NCBI GenBank assembly: GCA_000158155.1
Contig: DS999408.1
Span: forward strand, 70,271-134,270
Direction: 5' to 3'
From: a gamma proteobacterium NOR5-3
GTDB taxonomy: Bacteria; Pseudomonadota; Gammaproteobacteria; Pseudomonadales; Halieaceae
DNA: 64,000 nt
A program made the translations under genes and the position numbers. Each line of letters opens with the position of its first letter. Within the stretch, counting starts at the first letter, position 1. The notes under the pieces were generated by a model, which saw only the letters and a program-made list of their open reading frames with translations, did no database searches and was not told the origin of the DNA. Of this stretch, positions 9,074 to 18,818 are shown in pieces.

Positions 9074-10747
9074 CTATTGTCTGCTCATTATCTTGCGGAT
9101 ATCGCTGTCATCGCCGGTCAACTGCCAGTGCACCAGAGATATGGGTACGCTGCCGGCGTCGCGCAATTCTGTGAAGAACATGGACAGCGGGTAGTCTTTA
9201 CCCAGGGCTTCCATCTGCTGAGTACGCTTTGCAAGCAGACGCTCCAGGAGATACTTACCGGTAACGTAGCTGGTGCCATAACCTGGCTGGCGCAGGTACA
9301 GATGCTGCTCAAACTTGAGTAGCTCAGGTTCATTGCTCATCCAGCCCCGAGGCGTCCATTCCACGTGCACCGTGCCTGCCTCAGCCATGGTCATTTCGTT
9401 GGCATGCGCCTTGAGTGAGCCCAATCCGCGGGCGGCTCGCTGGGCAAGCATGATCCAGACAAGCTCCCGGGACCGTGGGCTGTCCTCATACAGGCCGGCG
9501 TGCATGAACATTTCTTCTACGCCGGTGGCCGTGCCTTCGTTGCGGCTGTCAAAGATGTTGTAAAGCACGGGACCGCGACGGATGGGGCTGGGGTGCGGGT
9601 ATTCCTGTATCTCGGCGAGATCAAACCAGTGATAGAAGTGCGACAGCAAAGGCCGTGGGTCGTAGTGCGTGGCGATGGTGAAGAAGTTTCGGACGTTTTC
9701 TGGCTCATAGCCGCCCAGGTGCGCGACCAGCTCTTCGGGCATGTAATCACGCATGGGCAGGACTTCTTCCTCGGCGAACCAGCGCAGCATCTGCTCTGAA
9801 GTGCGTTTCACCAGGGCGTCATAAGCTTCTGGGCTATCCACGGCCTCCTGAGGGGGAAGATGCCTGTTGCGATGCTCTTCGAGTTTGAGCGAGGACCAGG
9901 CGCGATCGAGTTCACGCTCCAGAAGCAGCATCTCTTCTTTAAAGTCTATGGGCAGATAGTGAACCTGGGACTGATACCAGCTGTAATCATCGATTCCAAT
10001 GCCTGATGGACCGGTTTTTTCAGATGCTTTTGCAACAAGCCAGCTCACCAGTTCTGCGGTGGCGCTACTGGCGGCATCCAGTGCTTTACTGAGGTCTGCG
10101 CTGGCTGCGCTGCCCACTTCCTCGCGGATGGCCTTGATGATCTCACCCTGGGTTTGAATGTTACGGGTGCCTGCGATCCAGAGGTCCCGGGCATTACCAG
10201 TGAGATTGGATTGAGCCTGTCGCATCAGCGGAGGAATGACCTTCAACTCGCGTATCAGCCGTTGCTCCTCTTTAGCACTCAGGGGGAAGTTGTAGGTCCA
10301 TAGCTCCAGAATCGCATGATGGGTGGGGCCTTCATGCGCCGGCACATCGCTGCGATGCTCCCAGATGGTTTGATAGAACGCGGGGTCTCTTACCCAGGGT
10401 TTGAGTATCCGGTGATTAAAGTCGAAGCCATTCATTTCGGCCCGCAGTACGTGCCAGTCCACCTGTTGCTCGATGGGCCATTCGCTGGTGTCCAGATCGT
10501 TGAGTCGATTTTGGAGCGCGGGCAGTTCCGCATGCGCTTTGGCGAAACGCTCCGCCGTGTAATCCGGGGCGCCATCAAGCAGTGGCGGTGCTTCAAACGC
10601 CCGCCAGTCATCAAACAGGTCGACCAGCTCATCATAGCTACTGGCGTTGGCAAGGCCGCTGCAGAGTAAGACTCCTACTGCAGTGTATAACCCCAGAGTC
10701 CTCCTGAAACCGGATTTAGAGCGGATATCCTGAACCAAACTGTGCAT
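9074..10747 (-). CDS. exported DUF885 protein, divergent
   Basis: Start ATG 10747 follows a GAGGAC ribosome site and gives 557 residues. A signal peptide (hydrophobic core [18 protein letters not shown], cleavage near residue 36) implies export to the periplasm. The rest resembles the DUF885 family of predicted peptidase-like proteins, ending with [20 protein letters not shown] in place of the family's usual Y-x-PGQ-x2-Y-x2-G block. The HEG-x-PGHH metal-site motif of typical members is not visible; the corresponding region reads [16 protein letters not shown]. It may therefore be catalytically altered. An upstream open extension to 11230 lacks similarity and was excluded. Confidence 0.78.
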   Translation of the reverse strand: MHSLVQDIRSKSGFRRTLGLYTAVGVLLCSGLANASSYDELVDLFDDWRAFEAPPLLDGAPDYTAERFAKAHAELPALQNRLNDLDTSEWPIEQQVDWHVLRAEMNGFDFNHRILKPWVRDPAFYQTIWEHRSDVPAHEGPTHHAILELWTYNFPLSAKEEQRLIRELKVIPPLMRQAQSNLTGNARDLWIAGTRNIQTQGEIIKAIREEVGSAASADLSKALDAASSATAELVSWLVAKASEKTGPSGIGIDDYSWYQSQVHYLPIDFKEEMLLLERELDRAWSSLKLEEHRNRHLPPQEAVDSPEAYDALVKRTSEQMLRWFAEEEVLPMRDYMPEELVAHLGGYEPENVRNFFTIATHYDPRPLLSHFYHWFDLAEIQEYPHPSPIRRGPVLYNIFDSRNEGTATGVEEMFMHAGLYEDSPRSRELVWIMLAQRAARGLGSLKAHANEMTMAEAGTVHVEWTPRGWMSNEPELLKFEQHLYLRQPGYGTSYVTGKYLLERLLAKRTQQMEALGKDYPLSMFFTELRDAGSVPISLVHWQLTGDDSDIRKIMSRQ

Positions 10748-10951
10748 GGGCTTGTCCTCAAACGTGATCAATAGTTCGCCGTGGTTTTCATTATTAAAGG
10801 CCGGGCTCTTCAGTGGCCAGGCCGAAATCGACGGTAGCAGTGCGCTGGGATGGTAATCCACTAACGAAGCGAGTGCACATTCTGTTGCTCCGGGATATCG
10901 CATCTTTACGGAAAGCCAGCGCCGATGCTCGAATTTTGCGAGAATTAGGCG

Positions 10952-12379
10952 ATGAGCGAAGTAGACTCCAATACAGATATTGATCCGCGCTTTGACCCCG
11001 TCGATGGCCCAGTGGTGGCCACGTTTATTCGCTATGCCGTGCCTTCGGTACTCGGCATGTTGGCGGTGACTTCCGCGGGTATCATCGATGGCATTTTTAT
11101 CGGCAATTTTGTCGGTGCCAGTGCGCTGGCTGCGGTGAATCTGGCGCAGCCCGCCTGGGCCGCTTTTGCAGCGATTGTGTTCATGCTCGCGGTGGGTGGG
11201 TCTGTGATGTGCGGGCGTTTTCTCGGTCAAAAAGATACCGATGCAGCATCTTCTATATTTACCCGAACGCTGATTTCAGCGGTAGCAACCGGCGTGGTGA
11301 TTGCGGGGGCGGGTCTGCTGTTTCTTGATGAACTGGTGCGTTTTCTGGGGGCTACCGGTGGAGTGAAGCCGCTGGTAGTCGCTTATATGCGCATTGTTCT
11401 GCTATTTGCGCCGATATTTGTCGCCGCACTGACTTTGGATTACTTCGTGCGCGCGGATGGTCGTCCGGTGCTGGCCGCAATTGCTCTGGTCGTGTTTTCC
11501 GGCAGTAACATAGCACTCAATGCGCTGTTCATTGTCCATCTTGATTGGGGGATTGAGGGCGCCGCCTGGGCCTCGGCGCTGGCAGAGTTTGCGATCTTGG
11601 TGATTCTGCTGTCCCACTGGTTTCATCCCCGATGTTCTCTGAGGCTGACGCTCAGCCGGGGGCATTGGTCGGACGTAATGAAGGCAGCGTGGAACGGCTT
11701 GTCTGAGTTCATCAATGAACTGTCCGTAGGCCTGGTGGTGTTGTTCTTTAACTGGGTCATGATTACTCGTCAGGGTGTAGAGGGCGTTGCCGCGTACACC
11801 ATCATCACGTACTTGATGATGATCGGGCTTGAGGTGAGCTACGGCATATCAGAGTCCCTCCAGCCTACGGTGAGTCGCAATCTGGGCGCTGGAAAGCCCG
11901 AGAGAATTCGCAAATTCCTGCTCACAGCCGTGTGCGCAGCGTTCTCTGTGGGTCTTTTGGTTTCTGTGCTCCTGGTCGCTCTGCCCGAGCAGATGATTGG
12001 CTTGTTTTTAAAGCCACAGGCGCAGACTACCGCGGTTATTGCCCTGGTGTTTATCAGCTACTTTTGGCCGACATTTTTGTTGAATGGTACAAACATCACG
12101 CTTGCCAGTTACTTCACCGCGCTGCACCGCCCGATTCCCTCGGCGTCGATAGCCATCAGTCGCAGTCTTTTGCTGCCCGGTCTGGGACTCCTTTTACTGC
12201 CGCTGTGGCTGGGCGACCGGGGTGTCTATCTTGCTTTACCGCTTGCTGAGTTGTTGACGCTGTTTCTGGCGGTGTTTCTGGTGGTGCGAATCAAACCACT
12301 GAGAGCTGTTGAACTTTCTGGCGGAGAACTCAGTGCAAAAGGCAGGGAAGAGGCGCGACGTAAGAGAGAGGCTCTATGA
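10952..12379 (+). CDS. MATE-family efflux transporter
   Basis: The 475-residue polytopic protein has about 12 membrane segments in two halves. [31 protein letters not shown] at the N-terminus carries the typical MATE start (shown here across several blocks, with IDGIFIG as key). [19 protein letters not shown] in the second half matches the family's QPxxSxNxGA motif. MATE exporters expel cationic organic compounds using a sodium or proton gradient. The stop overlaps the next start by 4 bp (ATGA), coupling it to the flavoprotein and, through that, to gamma-glutamyltransferase. An amine or gamma-glutamyl compound is a reasonable but untested substrate guess. Confidence 0.88.
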   Translation: MSEVDSNTDIDPRFDPVDGPVVATFIRYAVPSVLGMLAVTSAGIIDGIFIGNFVGASALAAVNLAQPAWAAFAAIVFMLAVGGSVMCGRFLGQKDTDAASSIFTRTLISAVATGVVIAGAGLLFLDELVRFLGATGGVKPLVVAYMRIVLLFAPIFVAALTLDYFVRADGRPVLAAIALVVFSGSNIALNALFIVHLDWGIEGAAWASALAEFAILVILLSHWFHPRCSLRLTLSRGHWSDVMKAAWNGLSEFINELSVGLVVLFFNWVMITRQGVEGVAAYTIITYLMMIGLEVSYGISESLQPTVSRNLGAGKPERIRKFLLTAVCAAFSVGLLVSVLLVALPEQMIGLFLKPQAQTTAVIALVFISYFWPTFLLNGTNITLASYFTALHRPIPSASIAISRSLLLPGLGLLLLPLWLGDRGVYLALPLAELLTLFLAVFLVVRIKPLRAVELSGGELSAKGREEARRKREAL

Positions 12380-14289
12380 CAAGTTGTGATAAAGCGGACA
12401 AAGAAGCGCCTGGCGCCCGCGACAAGATTACCCGCAGAGATTTTCTCCACGACCTGAGTCTGGCTTCTCTGGCGCTGTCTGTGCCGGGTCTGGGGATGGC
12501 TCAGGCCGCCAGGGTGGCCTCTGAGCAGGCTGCGTACTATCCGCCGACTGTCACGGGCATGCGCGGCGCTCACGCCGGTGCTTTTGAGGTTGCCCATCAG
12601 TTAGCCCGGGAAGGCAAGGCTTTTTCCGATCCCAAGCGACTGAATGAGCACTATGATCTGGTAGTTGTGGGTGCGGGTATCAGTGGCTTGGCGGCGGCCT
12701 ATTTTTACCGTCAGGAACATGGGCCTCACAGTAGAATTTTGCTGCTGGACAATCATGATGATTTTGGCGGTCATGCAAAGCGCAATGAGTTCCACCAGGG
12801 CGGGCCTATGCGACTCGCCTGGGGTGGCACCGTGAATATCGAATACCCCAAGTACAGCGATGTAGGTCTGGAGCTGCTCCGGGAGCTGGGTGTCGATATA
12901 CCGCGCTTGCTGGAGAATTTTGATTACAACTGGGGCGATAGTGGCACTGGATTGGCCGATGCTATGTGGTTTGATCGGCAGACCTATGGCCGGGATGTGT
13001 TGATCCCGGGTATGTCTTTTCGTTCTATCGGGTCCGGGCAGTTGTTGGCGTCACTGTCTCGCTTTCCTATCTCTGATGAAGCGAAGGCCGCTTTGCGGCG
13101 TTTTCTTGATTCTCAGGAGGATGTGCTCCCAGGCTTCACAGCCGAAGAAAGGGTCGCCTATAGTCGCCAGACGCGCTACGCGGATTTTCTTCGGGATAAG
13201 GGTGAGCTACCGGACGATGCCATTGCGATCTTCAGCGGCGCGACCATGGGAACCTGGGGCATTCGCGCTGACGATTTGTCGGTCGCCGAGTGCCTGAACG
13301 ATGGTTTGCCGGGGGGGCACAGACTGAGATTACCTGAACCCGAAGAGCCAGAAGAAGACTATGCCTCCGCCATGTTTCCTGACGGTAATGCGTCTATTGC
13401 ACGGCTTTTGGTCAGATCACTGATCCCCGGTAGTTTTCCGACGATGACCGATGCCAGTGATCCTTTCGATATTGTTACTGCTTTGCTGGATTATGAGCGC
13501 CTGGACGAAGCTGCCGCTGCCGTCCGCTTACGGCTGAGTTCTACCGCGGTAGAGGTCCGCAATCGTGCGGCTGAGGATGCCGTGGATGTGACTTATGTGC
13601 GCAATGGCCAGGTCATTCAGATCAGCGCCGATCAATGCGTTATGGCTTGTTACAACCGCATTATTCCGCATCTGTGCCCGGAGCTTCCTGACGTTCAAAA
13701 AGCCGCCCTGGCACAGTGCATCAAGCGCCCTATGGTATGCGTGAACGTGGCGCTCAAGGATGGGCGAGCCATTGAGCGATCCGGGGTGTCGCAAGCCTAC
13801 CTGCCGGGGCGCATGTTGCAGTTGGTGAACCTGGTAACGGGAATTAACACAGGTTCCTACAGCGGCCAGTGGAATCCCGACGAACCCTGTGTGCTGCATT
13901 TTTTTGCGGCCATGGGTGCCAAAGAACCCGAGGGCTTGAGCATTAGCCAGCAGAATCAGGCGGGGCGCTTGCGCTTGCTGGAAATGGATTTCGCCGATTT
14001 TGAAGATGAAGTGCACACTGTACTCAACGGGATTTGGGGCAGTGCGGGCCTCAACCCATCTCGAGACATTCAGGCGATTACCGTCAATCGCTGGCCGCAC
14101 GGTTACGCTAGGGATCTTGCGGATTTAGAGGATCCCCAGTGGTTAGCAAGCCCGGGCCCCTATGAGATAGGGCGCCAGACTTTCGGTAACATTGCTATTG
14201 CCAATTCTGATGCGGGTGCCGATGCCTATACTCATACCGCTATTGATCAGGCCTGGCGCGCCATTCAAGAACTACCTGCAGGAGGCTAG
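12376..14289 (+). CDS. Tat-exported FAD-dependent oxidoreductase, spermidine dehydrogenase-like
   Basis: The 637-residue protein begins with a twin-arginine signal (TRRDFL at residues 19-24, then a hydrophobic run ending GMAQA), so it should be exported folded. The FAD-binding GxGxxG lies at residues 99-104 (VVGAGISGL), followed by the dinucleotide-binding acidic end LLLDNHDDFGGHAKR. YYPPTVTGMRGAHAGAFEVAH matches the block before the FAD domain in SpdH-type spermidine dehydrogenases (key residues PP, G-RG, H-G-FE). The alternative is a generic periplasmic amine oxidase-like flavoenzyme. It sits between a MATE exporter and gamma-glutamyltransferase with no gap. Confidence 0.65.
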   Translation: MTSCDKADKEAPGARDKITRRDFLHDLSLASLALSVPGLGMAQAARVASEQAAYYPPTVTGMRGAHAGAFEVAHQLAREGKAFSDPKRLNEHYDLVVVGAGISGLAAAYFYRQEHGPHSRILLLDNHDDFGGHAKRNEFHQGGPMRLAWGGTVNIEYPKYSDVGLELLRELGVDIPRLLENFDYNWGDSGTGLADAMWFDRQTYGRDVLIPGMSFRSIGSGQLLASLSRFPISDEAKAALRRFLDSQEDVLPGFTAEERVAYSRQTRYADFLRDKGELPDDAIAIFSGATMGTWGIRADDLSVAECLNDGLPGGHRLRLPEPEEPEEDYASAMFPDGNASIARLLVRSLIPGSFPTMTDASDPFDIVTALLDYERLDEAAAAVRLRLSSTAVEVRNRAAEDAVDVTYVRNGQVIQISADQCVMACYNRIIPHLCPELPDVQKAALAQCIKRPMVCVNVALKDGRAIERSGVSQAYLPGRMLQLVNLVTGINTGSYSGQWNPDEPCVLHFFAAMGAKEPEGLSISQQNQAGRLRLLEMDFADFEDEVHTVLNGIWGSAGLNPSRDIQAITVNRWPHGYARDLADLEDPQWLASPGPYEIGRQTFGNIAIANSDAGADAYTHTAIDQAWRAIQELPAGG

Positions 14290-14291
14290 TT

Positions 14292-16043
14292 ATGCCCCAA
14301 CTACTGATATCCCATGAATCTCTTGTCGACCATAGCTTTGTGAAAGCCTGTGTTGAGCCGTGGCGCGGCGCCTTGCGAAGCCTGGCAATCTGCGTGTTAC
14401 TGGCCATGCCTTTCTTCGTTCAGTCGATCCATGCAAAGGAGGCGGCGATCGCCTCGCCAGAGCCCAATGCGACCGAGGTGGGTCTTGCGGTGCTCCGTCG
14501 AGGCGGCAATGCGGTGGATGCGGCTGTAGCCGTGGCGTTTACACTTGCGGTGACACTTCCCGAAGCGGGAAATATCGGTGGTGGTGGGTTTATGACCCTT
14601 TATGTCGATGAAACGCCGGCCTTTTTGGACTATCGGGAAACAGCGCCTGCCGCGGCTTTTCGCGATATGTATCTTGATGAGGCCGGAGTTGTCGATCCCA
14701 ACGCGAGCGTTACCGGGCACCGTGCCGTCGGCGTCCCCGGCACAGTTGCCGGCCTCTGGGCGGCACATAGCCGATACGGTGTTCTTCCCTGGAAGTCTTT
14801 AGTAGAGCCCGCGATTAGCTTGGCTCAAAGCGGGTTTGTAGTGGAGCAAGGCTTTCTGGATGAAGTGGACTTCGAACGCGAGCGCCTCAGTGGCAAGACC
14901 AATTTCTTCGACTATTTTGGTGGCGCTGAAGCGGGTGAGCGATTTGTGCAACCGGAACTTGCCCGGACACTGAGGCGTATTGCCGAGATCGGGGCGACTG
15001 AATTTTATTCTGGTCAGACGGCTCGCATGATCGTTGCACAGATGCGCTCTGGTGGTGGCTTGATAACTCCGGCGGATCTGGAATCTTACGAGCCCCGATG
15101 GCGCGAGCCCCTGACGCTGCAGTGGCGGGGCTATGAGATTGTGACTGCGCCCTTGCCCAGCTCTGGGGGCCTTGCGATTCTCCAGTACCTGCAGATGAAG
15201 GAGAGGCTTGCGGAGGCCTTTGCAGGACTTCCCCACAATTCGCCCCAGTTCATTCATCTAAAATCAGAAATCGAAAAACGTATTTTCGCAGATCGGGCGA
15301 GCTTTCTCGGTGATGCGGATTTCGTGCCGGTACCGCTGGATACCCTGCTTGATCACGATCGGTTGATGCAGCGGGCGGACGAGGTCCGCATCAATGGCAT
15401 CTCACCGACAGAGCCCGCCACTTCCCTGCGAGAACCCACCCATACCACACACTTTTCTATTCTGGATACCAAAGGCAACGCCGTATCCAACACTTACACA
15501 CTCAACACCAGCTTCGGATCCGGCGTTGTGGTCAAGGGGGCCGGGTTCCTGCTCAACAACGAAATGGATGACTTTTCTGCGGCCCCAAACCAGCCCAATT
15601 ACTACGGCGTAGTGGGTGATGAAGCCAATGCCATCGCACCGGGTAAGCGCATGCTCTCATCCATGGCACCGACGATTCTTTTACGCGGGGATGATGTTGC
15701 GATGGCATTGGGCGCCATGGGGGGCTCGACAATTTTCACCACGGTTTATCAGACGATTAGCAACATCATTGAATTTGGTATGTCTCCCGAACAGGCGCAG
15801 GCGGTGACCCGGGTCCATCACCAGTTGCTTCCCAAAGATCTTATTACCTATTCACCGACGCCGCCGCTGGCGTCACAGACCATCGAGGCGCTCAAGGATC
15901 GCGGTTATCGGGTAGAGCCGCATTTTTTCGAGTATGGCAATGTGCAATTAATCTGGCGGGACGAAGAGGGCGTTTTAAGCGCGGTCTCGGATCCGCGCTT
16001 TAATGGAGTCAGCGCCGTCATCAATATCCCAGGCGATCGATAG
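14292..16043 (+). CDS. ggt: gamma-glutamyltransferase
   Basis: Start ATG 14292 has GGAGG at 14281-14285. The protein is 583 residues. A signal segment (hydrophobic core near residues 32-46, LAICVLLAMPFF) indicates periplasmic location. The large-subunit block GGNAVDAAVAVAF and the autoprocessing site TTHFS are present. The nucleophile Thr is at residue 385, splitting the precursor into two subunits of about 384 and 199 residues. SNTYTLNTSFGSGVVV and LLNNEMDDFS are conserved small-subunit blocks. It transfers or hydrolyses gamma-glutamyl groups, for example from glutathione. It overlaps the convergent decarboxylase by 23 bp. Confidence 0.93.
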   Translation: MPQLLISHESLVDHSFVKACVEPWRGALRSLAICVLLAMPFFVQSIHAKEAAIASPEPNATEVGLAVLRRGGNAVDAAVAVAFTLAVTLPEAGNIGGGGFMTLYVDETPAFLDYRETAPAAAFRDMYLDEAGVVDPNASVTGHRAVGVPGTVAGLWAAHSRYGVLPWKSLVEPAISLAQSGFVVEQGFLDEVDFERERLSGKTNFFDYFGGAEAGERFVQPELARTLRRIAEIGATEFYSGQTARMIVAQMRSGGGLITPADLESYEPRWREPLTLQWRGYEIVTAPLPSSGGLAILQYLQMKERLAEAFAGLPHNSPQFIHLKSEIEKRIFADRASFLGDADFVPVPLDTLLDHDRLMQRADEVRINGISPTEPATSLREPTHTTHFSILDTKGNAVSNTYTLNTSFGSGVVVKGAGFLLNNEMDDFSAAPNQPNYYGVVGDEANAIAPGKRMLSSMAPTILLRGDDVAMALGAMGGSTIFTTVYQTISNIIEFGMSPEQAQAVTRVHHQLLPKDLITYSPTPPLASQTIEALKDRGYRVEPHFFEYGNVQLIWRDEEGVLSAVSDPRFNGVSAVINIPGDR

Positions 16044-17412
16044 TCTCGGTAATATCAGCCTGTGTTGTCAGCGGGTTGATGATGCACAGCCGCAGGGCAG
16101 TGCGACCTTTGAGTTTGGTGGTGGTGACACAGGCAAAGCCTGACTCGGATAGCTCCCGGGCGCGTCGCTCGTGCTCCTCGGCGGATTCGCCGCGTAAGGC
16201 AAAGCAGATGATGCCGATCTGCGCTGGACTGATAATTTCCCAGCGCTCGGGGTTTTTTCGCAGGTGCGCTTCGGCAAATTCTGTTAGCTCAATGCTGTAG
16301 GCGATGGCCTCGCGAAACCTGGCTACGCCATAGCTGCGAAAGCTGAACCACAGTTTGAGGGCACGGGATCGGCGAGTGAGCTCAAAGCCGCGATTGCGAA
16401 AATCCGTGGCGGAGCCGGCGGCCTGCACATCTTTAAGATATTCGGGGTTCATATTGAAGCAGGGCTCCAGTACACCCGGTCGGATAAGCAGGCAGCCCGC
16501 GTCATAGGGTTGGAATAACCACTTGTGCGGATCCAGGGTCAGGGAATCCGCCCGCTCCATACCGGCAAGGCTGGCTTTGCCCGATTCGCTCAGCACCGCC
16601 GGCGCACCATAGGCGCCATCTACATGCAGCCAGATGTCGTGCTCAGCACAGATATCGGCCAGCGTGTGCAGTGGATCGGTAGCGCCCGTATTTGTGCTCC
16701 CCGCAGTGGCGATCACCATCATGGGCTTGAGTCCATTGTGTTTGTCCGCGTTGATTGCGTCGCGAACGGACTGTGCCGACATTCGGTAACTCGAGTCGCA
16801 CTCCAGGATTCGTATGTCCTGCTCTGGAAACCCCAGAGTGACCAGTGCGCGCAGTAGCGAGGCATGCGTTTGATCGCTGAGGTATACACAGCCTTGCCCC
16901 TTGAGGGCACGCACGGCCGCTATGGCCGTCAAGCTTGCCTGGGATCCTCCGCTGACCAATACCCCTTCGGTGTCCTCGGGCAGTCCCATGAGTTGGCGCA
17001 GCCAGTCGATGACCACGAGCTCTACCGTTGAGGGGCCGGCGCCGCCGGGCCAGGATGCGGCTATGGTGTTGAAGCCCACGCCCAGCCACTCGCCGATGAC
17101 CGCAGCGAAAGAGCTGGGCCCGGGTACGCGGGCAAAATATCGGGGGTGATCACCGTGCTGTTGATGGAATAGCGCCGAATCAATGAGTAGCTCTAGTGAC
17201 TCGTCGGCCGGCCGCGCCTGTTCCGGCAGTGCGCCGCCCAGAGCCTCGAGCAAGGGGGCGAGCTCTTGTGACGCGATGGCCGGCTCCAGGTGCTTGTTTT
17301 CCAGTCGCTGGATAACCGCGTCCACCACGGCATAACCTAGGCGGCGCATTTCCTGGCTGTCCATCCCCAGGGTGTCGGGGGGGTATGGTTTGTCCTTCGG
17401 GCTTAAATCCAT
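16021..17412 (-). CDS. PLP-dependent group II amino acid decarboxylase
   Basis: Start ATG 17412 (GGGAG just upstream) gives 463 residues; a TTG 15 bp upstream is possible. The sequence is a group II decarboxylase: GVLVSGGSQASLTAI and LHVDGAYGAPAVLSE. The PLP site is DPHKWLFQPYDAG, with the Schiff-base lysine at residue 297. Closest types are aromatic-L-amino-acid and related decarboxylases; the substrate cannot be fixed from sequence. It makes an amine plus CO2 in the cytoplasm. Its position beside an amine-oxidase-like enzyme, a MATE exporter and gamma-glutamyltransferase fits amine metabolism. Confidence 0.85.
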   Translation of the reverse strand: MDLSPKDKPYPPDTLGMDSQEMRRLGYAVVDAVIQRLENKHLEPAIASQELAPLLEALGGALPEQARPADESLELLIDSALFHQQHGDHPRYFARVPGPSSFAAVIGEWLGVGFNTIAASWPGGAGPSTVELVVIDWLRQLMGLPEDTEGVLVSGGSQASLTAIAAVRALKGQGCVYLSDQTHASLLRALVTLGFPEQDIRILECDSSYRMSAQSVRDAINADKHNGLKPMMVIATAGSTNTGATDPLHTLADICAEHDIWLHVDGAYGAPAVLSESGKASLAGMERADSLTLDPHKWLFQPYDAGCLLIRPGVLEPCFNMNPEYLKDVQAAGSATDFRNRGFELTRRSRALKLWFSFRSYGVARFREAIAYSIELTEFAEAHLRKNPERWEIISPAQIGIICFALRGESAEEHERRARELSESGFACVTTTKLKGRTALRLCIINPLTTQADITETIDRLGY

Positions 17413-17528
17413 AATGAGCTCCCGCAAACCCCGGGCCAGATAAAATGAAACGACACTATATTTTGTTTGATGCCTGTTGAGCTATTGTCTGTTGTTCTAC
17501 CCTGGAGCCCTAAAGGAGTAATTGCCCC

Positions 17529-18035
17529 ATGATTCGTTCGCTCACTTTTTTGACCTTACTTGCAACTGCGTGTGTGTTGGGCAGTGGCCCCGTGTCTGCC
17601 CAGGAGATCACGCGCAATAAGACCCCGGGATCGGATTTTCCTATTGCGCAGTCGGTGCAGGTGCCGGGTGCCTCCGAGCTGATCTTTGTGAGCGGCGCGG
17701 TGCCCAAGCCTGTTGTCCAGGGAGGTGATCCCGACGACCCGGCGACCTATGGCGACACCGAGGTGCAGACAGTGAGCGTGCTCAAAGAAATTCAGAGCCG
17801 ACTGCAACGTCTGGGTCTCGATATGGGGGATGTTGTGATGATGCGGGCCTATCTTGTGGGCACGCCACAGACCGATAACCGCATGGACTTTGCTGGATTT
17901 ATGCGCGGGTATACGCAGTTCTTCGGTACTGAGGAACAGCCGCATCTGCCGTCGCGATCGGCATTTCAGATTGCCGGACTGGTTCGAGCGGGTTGGTTTG
18001 TGGAAATTGAGGTTGTCGCCGCAAGGACGCCCTAA
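17529..18035 (+). CDS. RidA/YjgF-family protein with signal peptide
   Basis: The 168-residue protein starts at ATG 17529 after a GGAG site at 17515-17518. It has a clear cleavable signal peptide (FLTLLATACVLGSGPVSAQ, cleavage about residue 25), so it is probably periplasmic. The mature part is a RidA-like fold (LIFVSGAVPKPVVQGG, then LGLDMGDVVMMRAYL and ends AGLVRAGWFVEIEVVA). Cytoplasmic RidA deaminates reactive enamines from PLP enzymes; the exported paralogues have no firmly assigned role. The conserved C-terminal arginine region (VRAGWFVEIE) differs from classic RidA, so deaminase activity is uncertain. It overlaps the convergent cytochrome gene by 4 bp. Confidence 0.85.
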   Translation: MIRSLTFLTLLATACVLGSGPVSAQEITRNKTPGSDFPIAQSVQVPGASELIFVSGAVPKPVVQGGDPDDPATYGDTEVQTVSVLKEIQSRLQRLGLDMGDVVMMRAYLVGTPQTDNRMDFAGFMRGYTQFFGTEEQPHLPSRSAFQIAGLVRAGWFVEIEVVAARTP

Positions 18036-18679
18036 GGCGCCCGGGATCGTAGGTAGCGAACAATCTCGACGATTTCTCCGTCGTCGAGATTCTGCGCAGC
18101 GGCGGCCATTCGTGCGCCGCGCCTATCGTCAGGGTGATGGCCTCGCACGCCGTCTCGAAAATGCTTCAACTGGCGGATGAGATACGCATCGTTCTGGTAT
18201 GCCAGCGCGGGCGCCTGATATTCCTCGTCGCCATCGGCCGCGGGGCCATGACAGGCAGCACAGGGGCCGTAGAGGGTTTTCCCCAACTGTACATTAACTG
18301 GGCTGCTTCGATCCGGTAGGTTTGCAGTCCTGGGCGGCAGCGCGGCGATGTATTTGATAACCCCGGGCAATTCAGAGGGTTTCAGGGCCTTTGCTGAGGG
18401 CGCCATTGCCATACCCATCAGATCCAGTGCATGAGTGCCTCTCCAGCCTTCACGAAAAGCCTGTAGCTGATTGCGGATAGACCAGGCCTCCATACTAGCA
18501 AGTACGGGCGCGTTTACCGCGCTATTGCCCTGACCGAAAGTCCCGTGGCATCCGAGGCAGTCTTTATAAGCGATAGTATCGCCTTCGGCGTTTTCCGAAT
18601 GACCCACTTGAACGGCGGTTATCGTGGACAGGGTCAACAGGCCCATAAGCTTTACAAACTGCCCGGACAGACCTTTCAT
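18032..18679 (-). CDS. diheme cytochrome c (c4-like)
   Basis: The 215-residue precursor has a signal peptide (residues 1-27) and two CxxCH heme-binding motifs: Cys41-Cys44-His45 (CLGCH) and Cys140-Cys143-His144 (CAACH). Distal Met ligands are available in LMGMAMAP and in RMAAAA. Two class-I domains in tandem of about 100 residues each are the c4-type layout. It is a periplasmic electron carrier. No oxidase or dehydrogenase is directly adjacent, but Tat-exported flavoprotein 12376-14289 is a possible donor a few genes away; that link is speculative. Confidence 0.88.
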   Translation of the reverse strand: MKGLSGQFVKLMGLLTLSTITAVQVGHSENAEGDTIAYKDCLGCHGTFGQGNSAVNAPVLASMEAWSIRNQLQAFREGWRGTHALDLMGMAMAPSAKALKPSELPGVIKYIAALPPRTANLPDRSSPVNVQLGKTLYGPCAACHGPAADGDEEYQAPALAYQNDAYLIRQLKHFRDGVRGHHPDDRRGARMAAAAQNLDDGEIVEIVRYLRSRAP

Positions 18680-18818
18680 GTGGCATTCCTTAAATGTGCA
18701 AAATCGTGAGTGTAAGGTGTTTGCAGTAAACCGGCACGGAGCTCAACAACCGGCGTTTCGCCCGGAGCCTGTGGGAGTCGTTGCAGTACGCTCCGGTCCA
18801 GTACCGCACGCTGGACGT
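18680..18818. promoter_or_regulatory. divergent intergenic region, cytochrome c / metallo-hydrolase
   Basis: These 139 bases hold the upstream regions of both divergent genes. A frame continues open upstream of the hydrolase to 18624, inside the cytochrome signal-peptide coding region, but it would place a non-hydrophobic 65-residue extension before a perfect lipoprotein signal. I therefore treat it as non-coding. No clear -35/-10 pair is evident. Confidence 0.35.

Noticed and set aside
10748-11230. Upstream extension of the DUF885 gene
   Set aside because: It lacks similarity, overlaps the MATE start on the other strand and buries the signal peptide.
18624-18818. Extended start of the metallo-hydrolase
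   Set aside because: It would place polar sequence before a perfect lipoprotein signal and overlap the divergent cytochrome gene.
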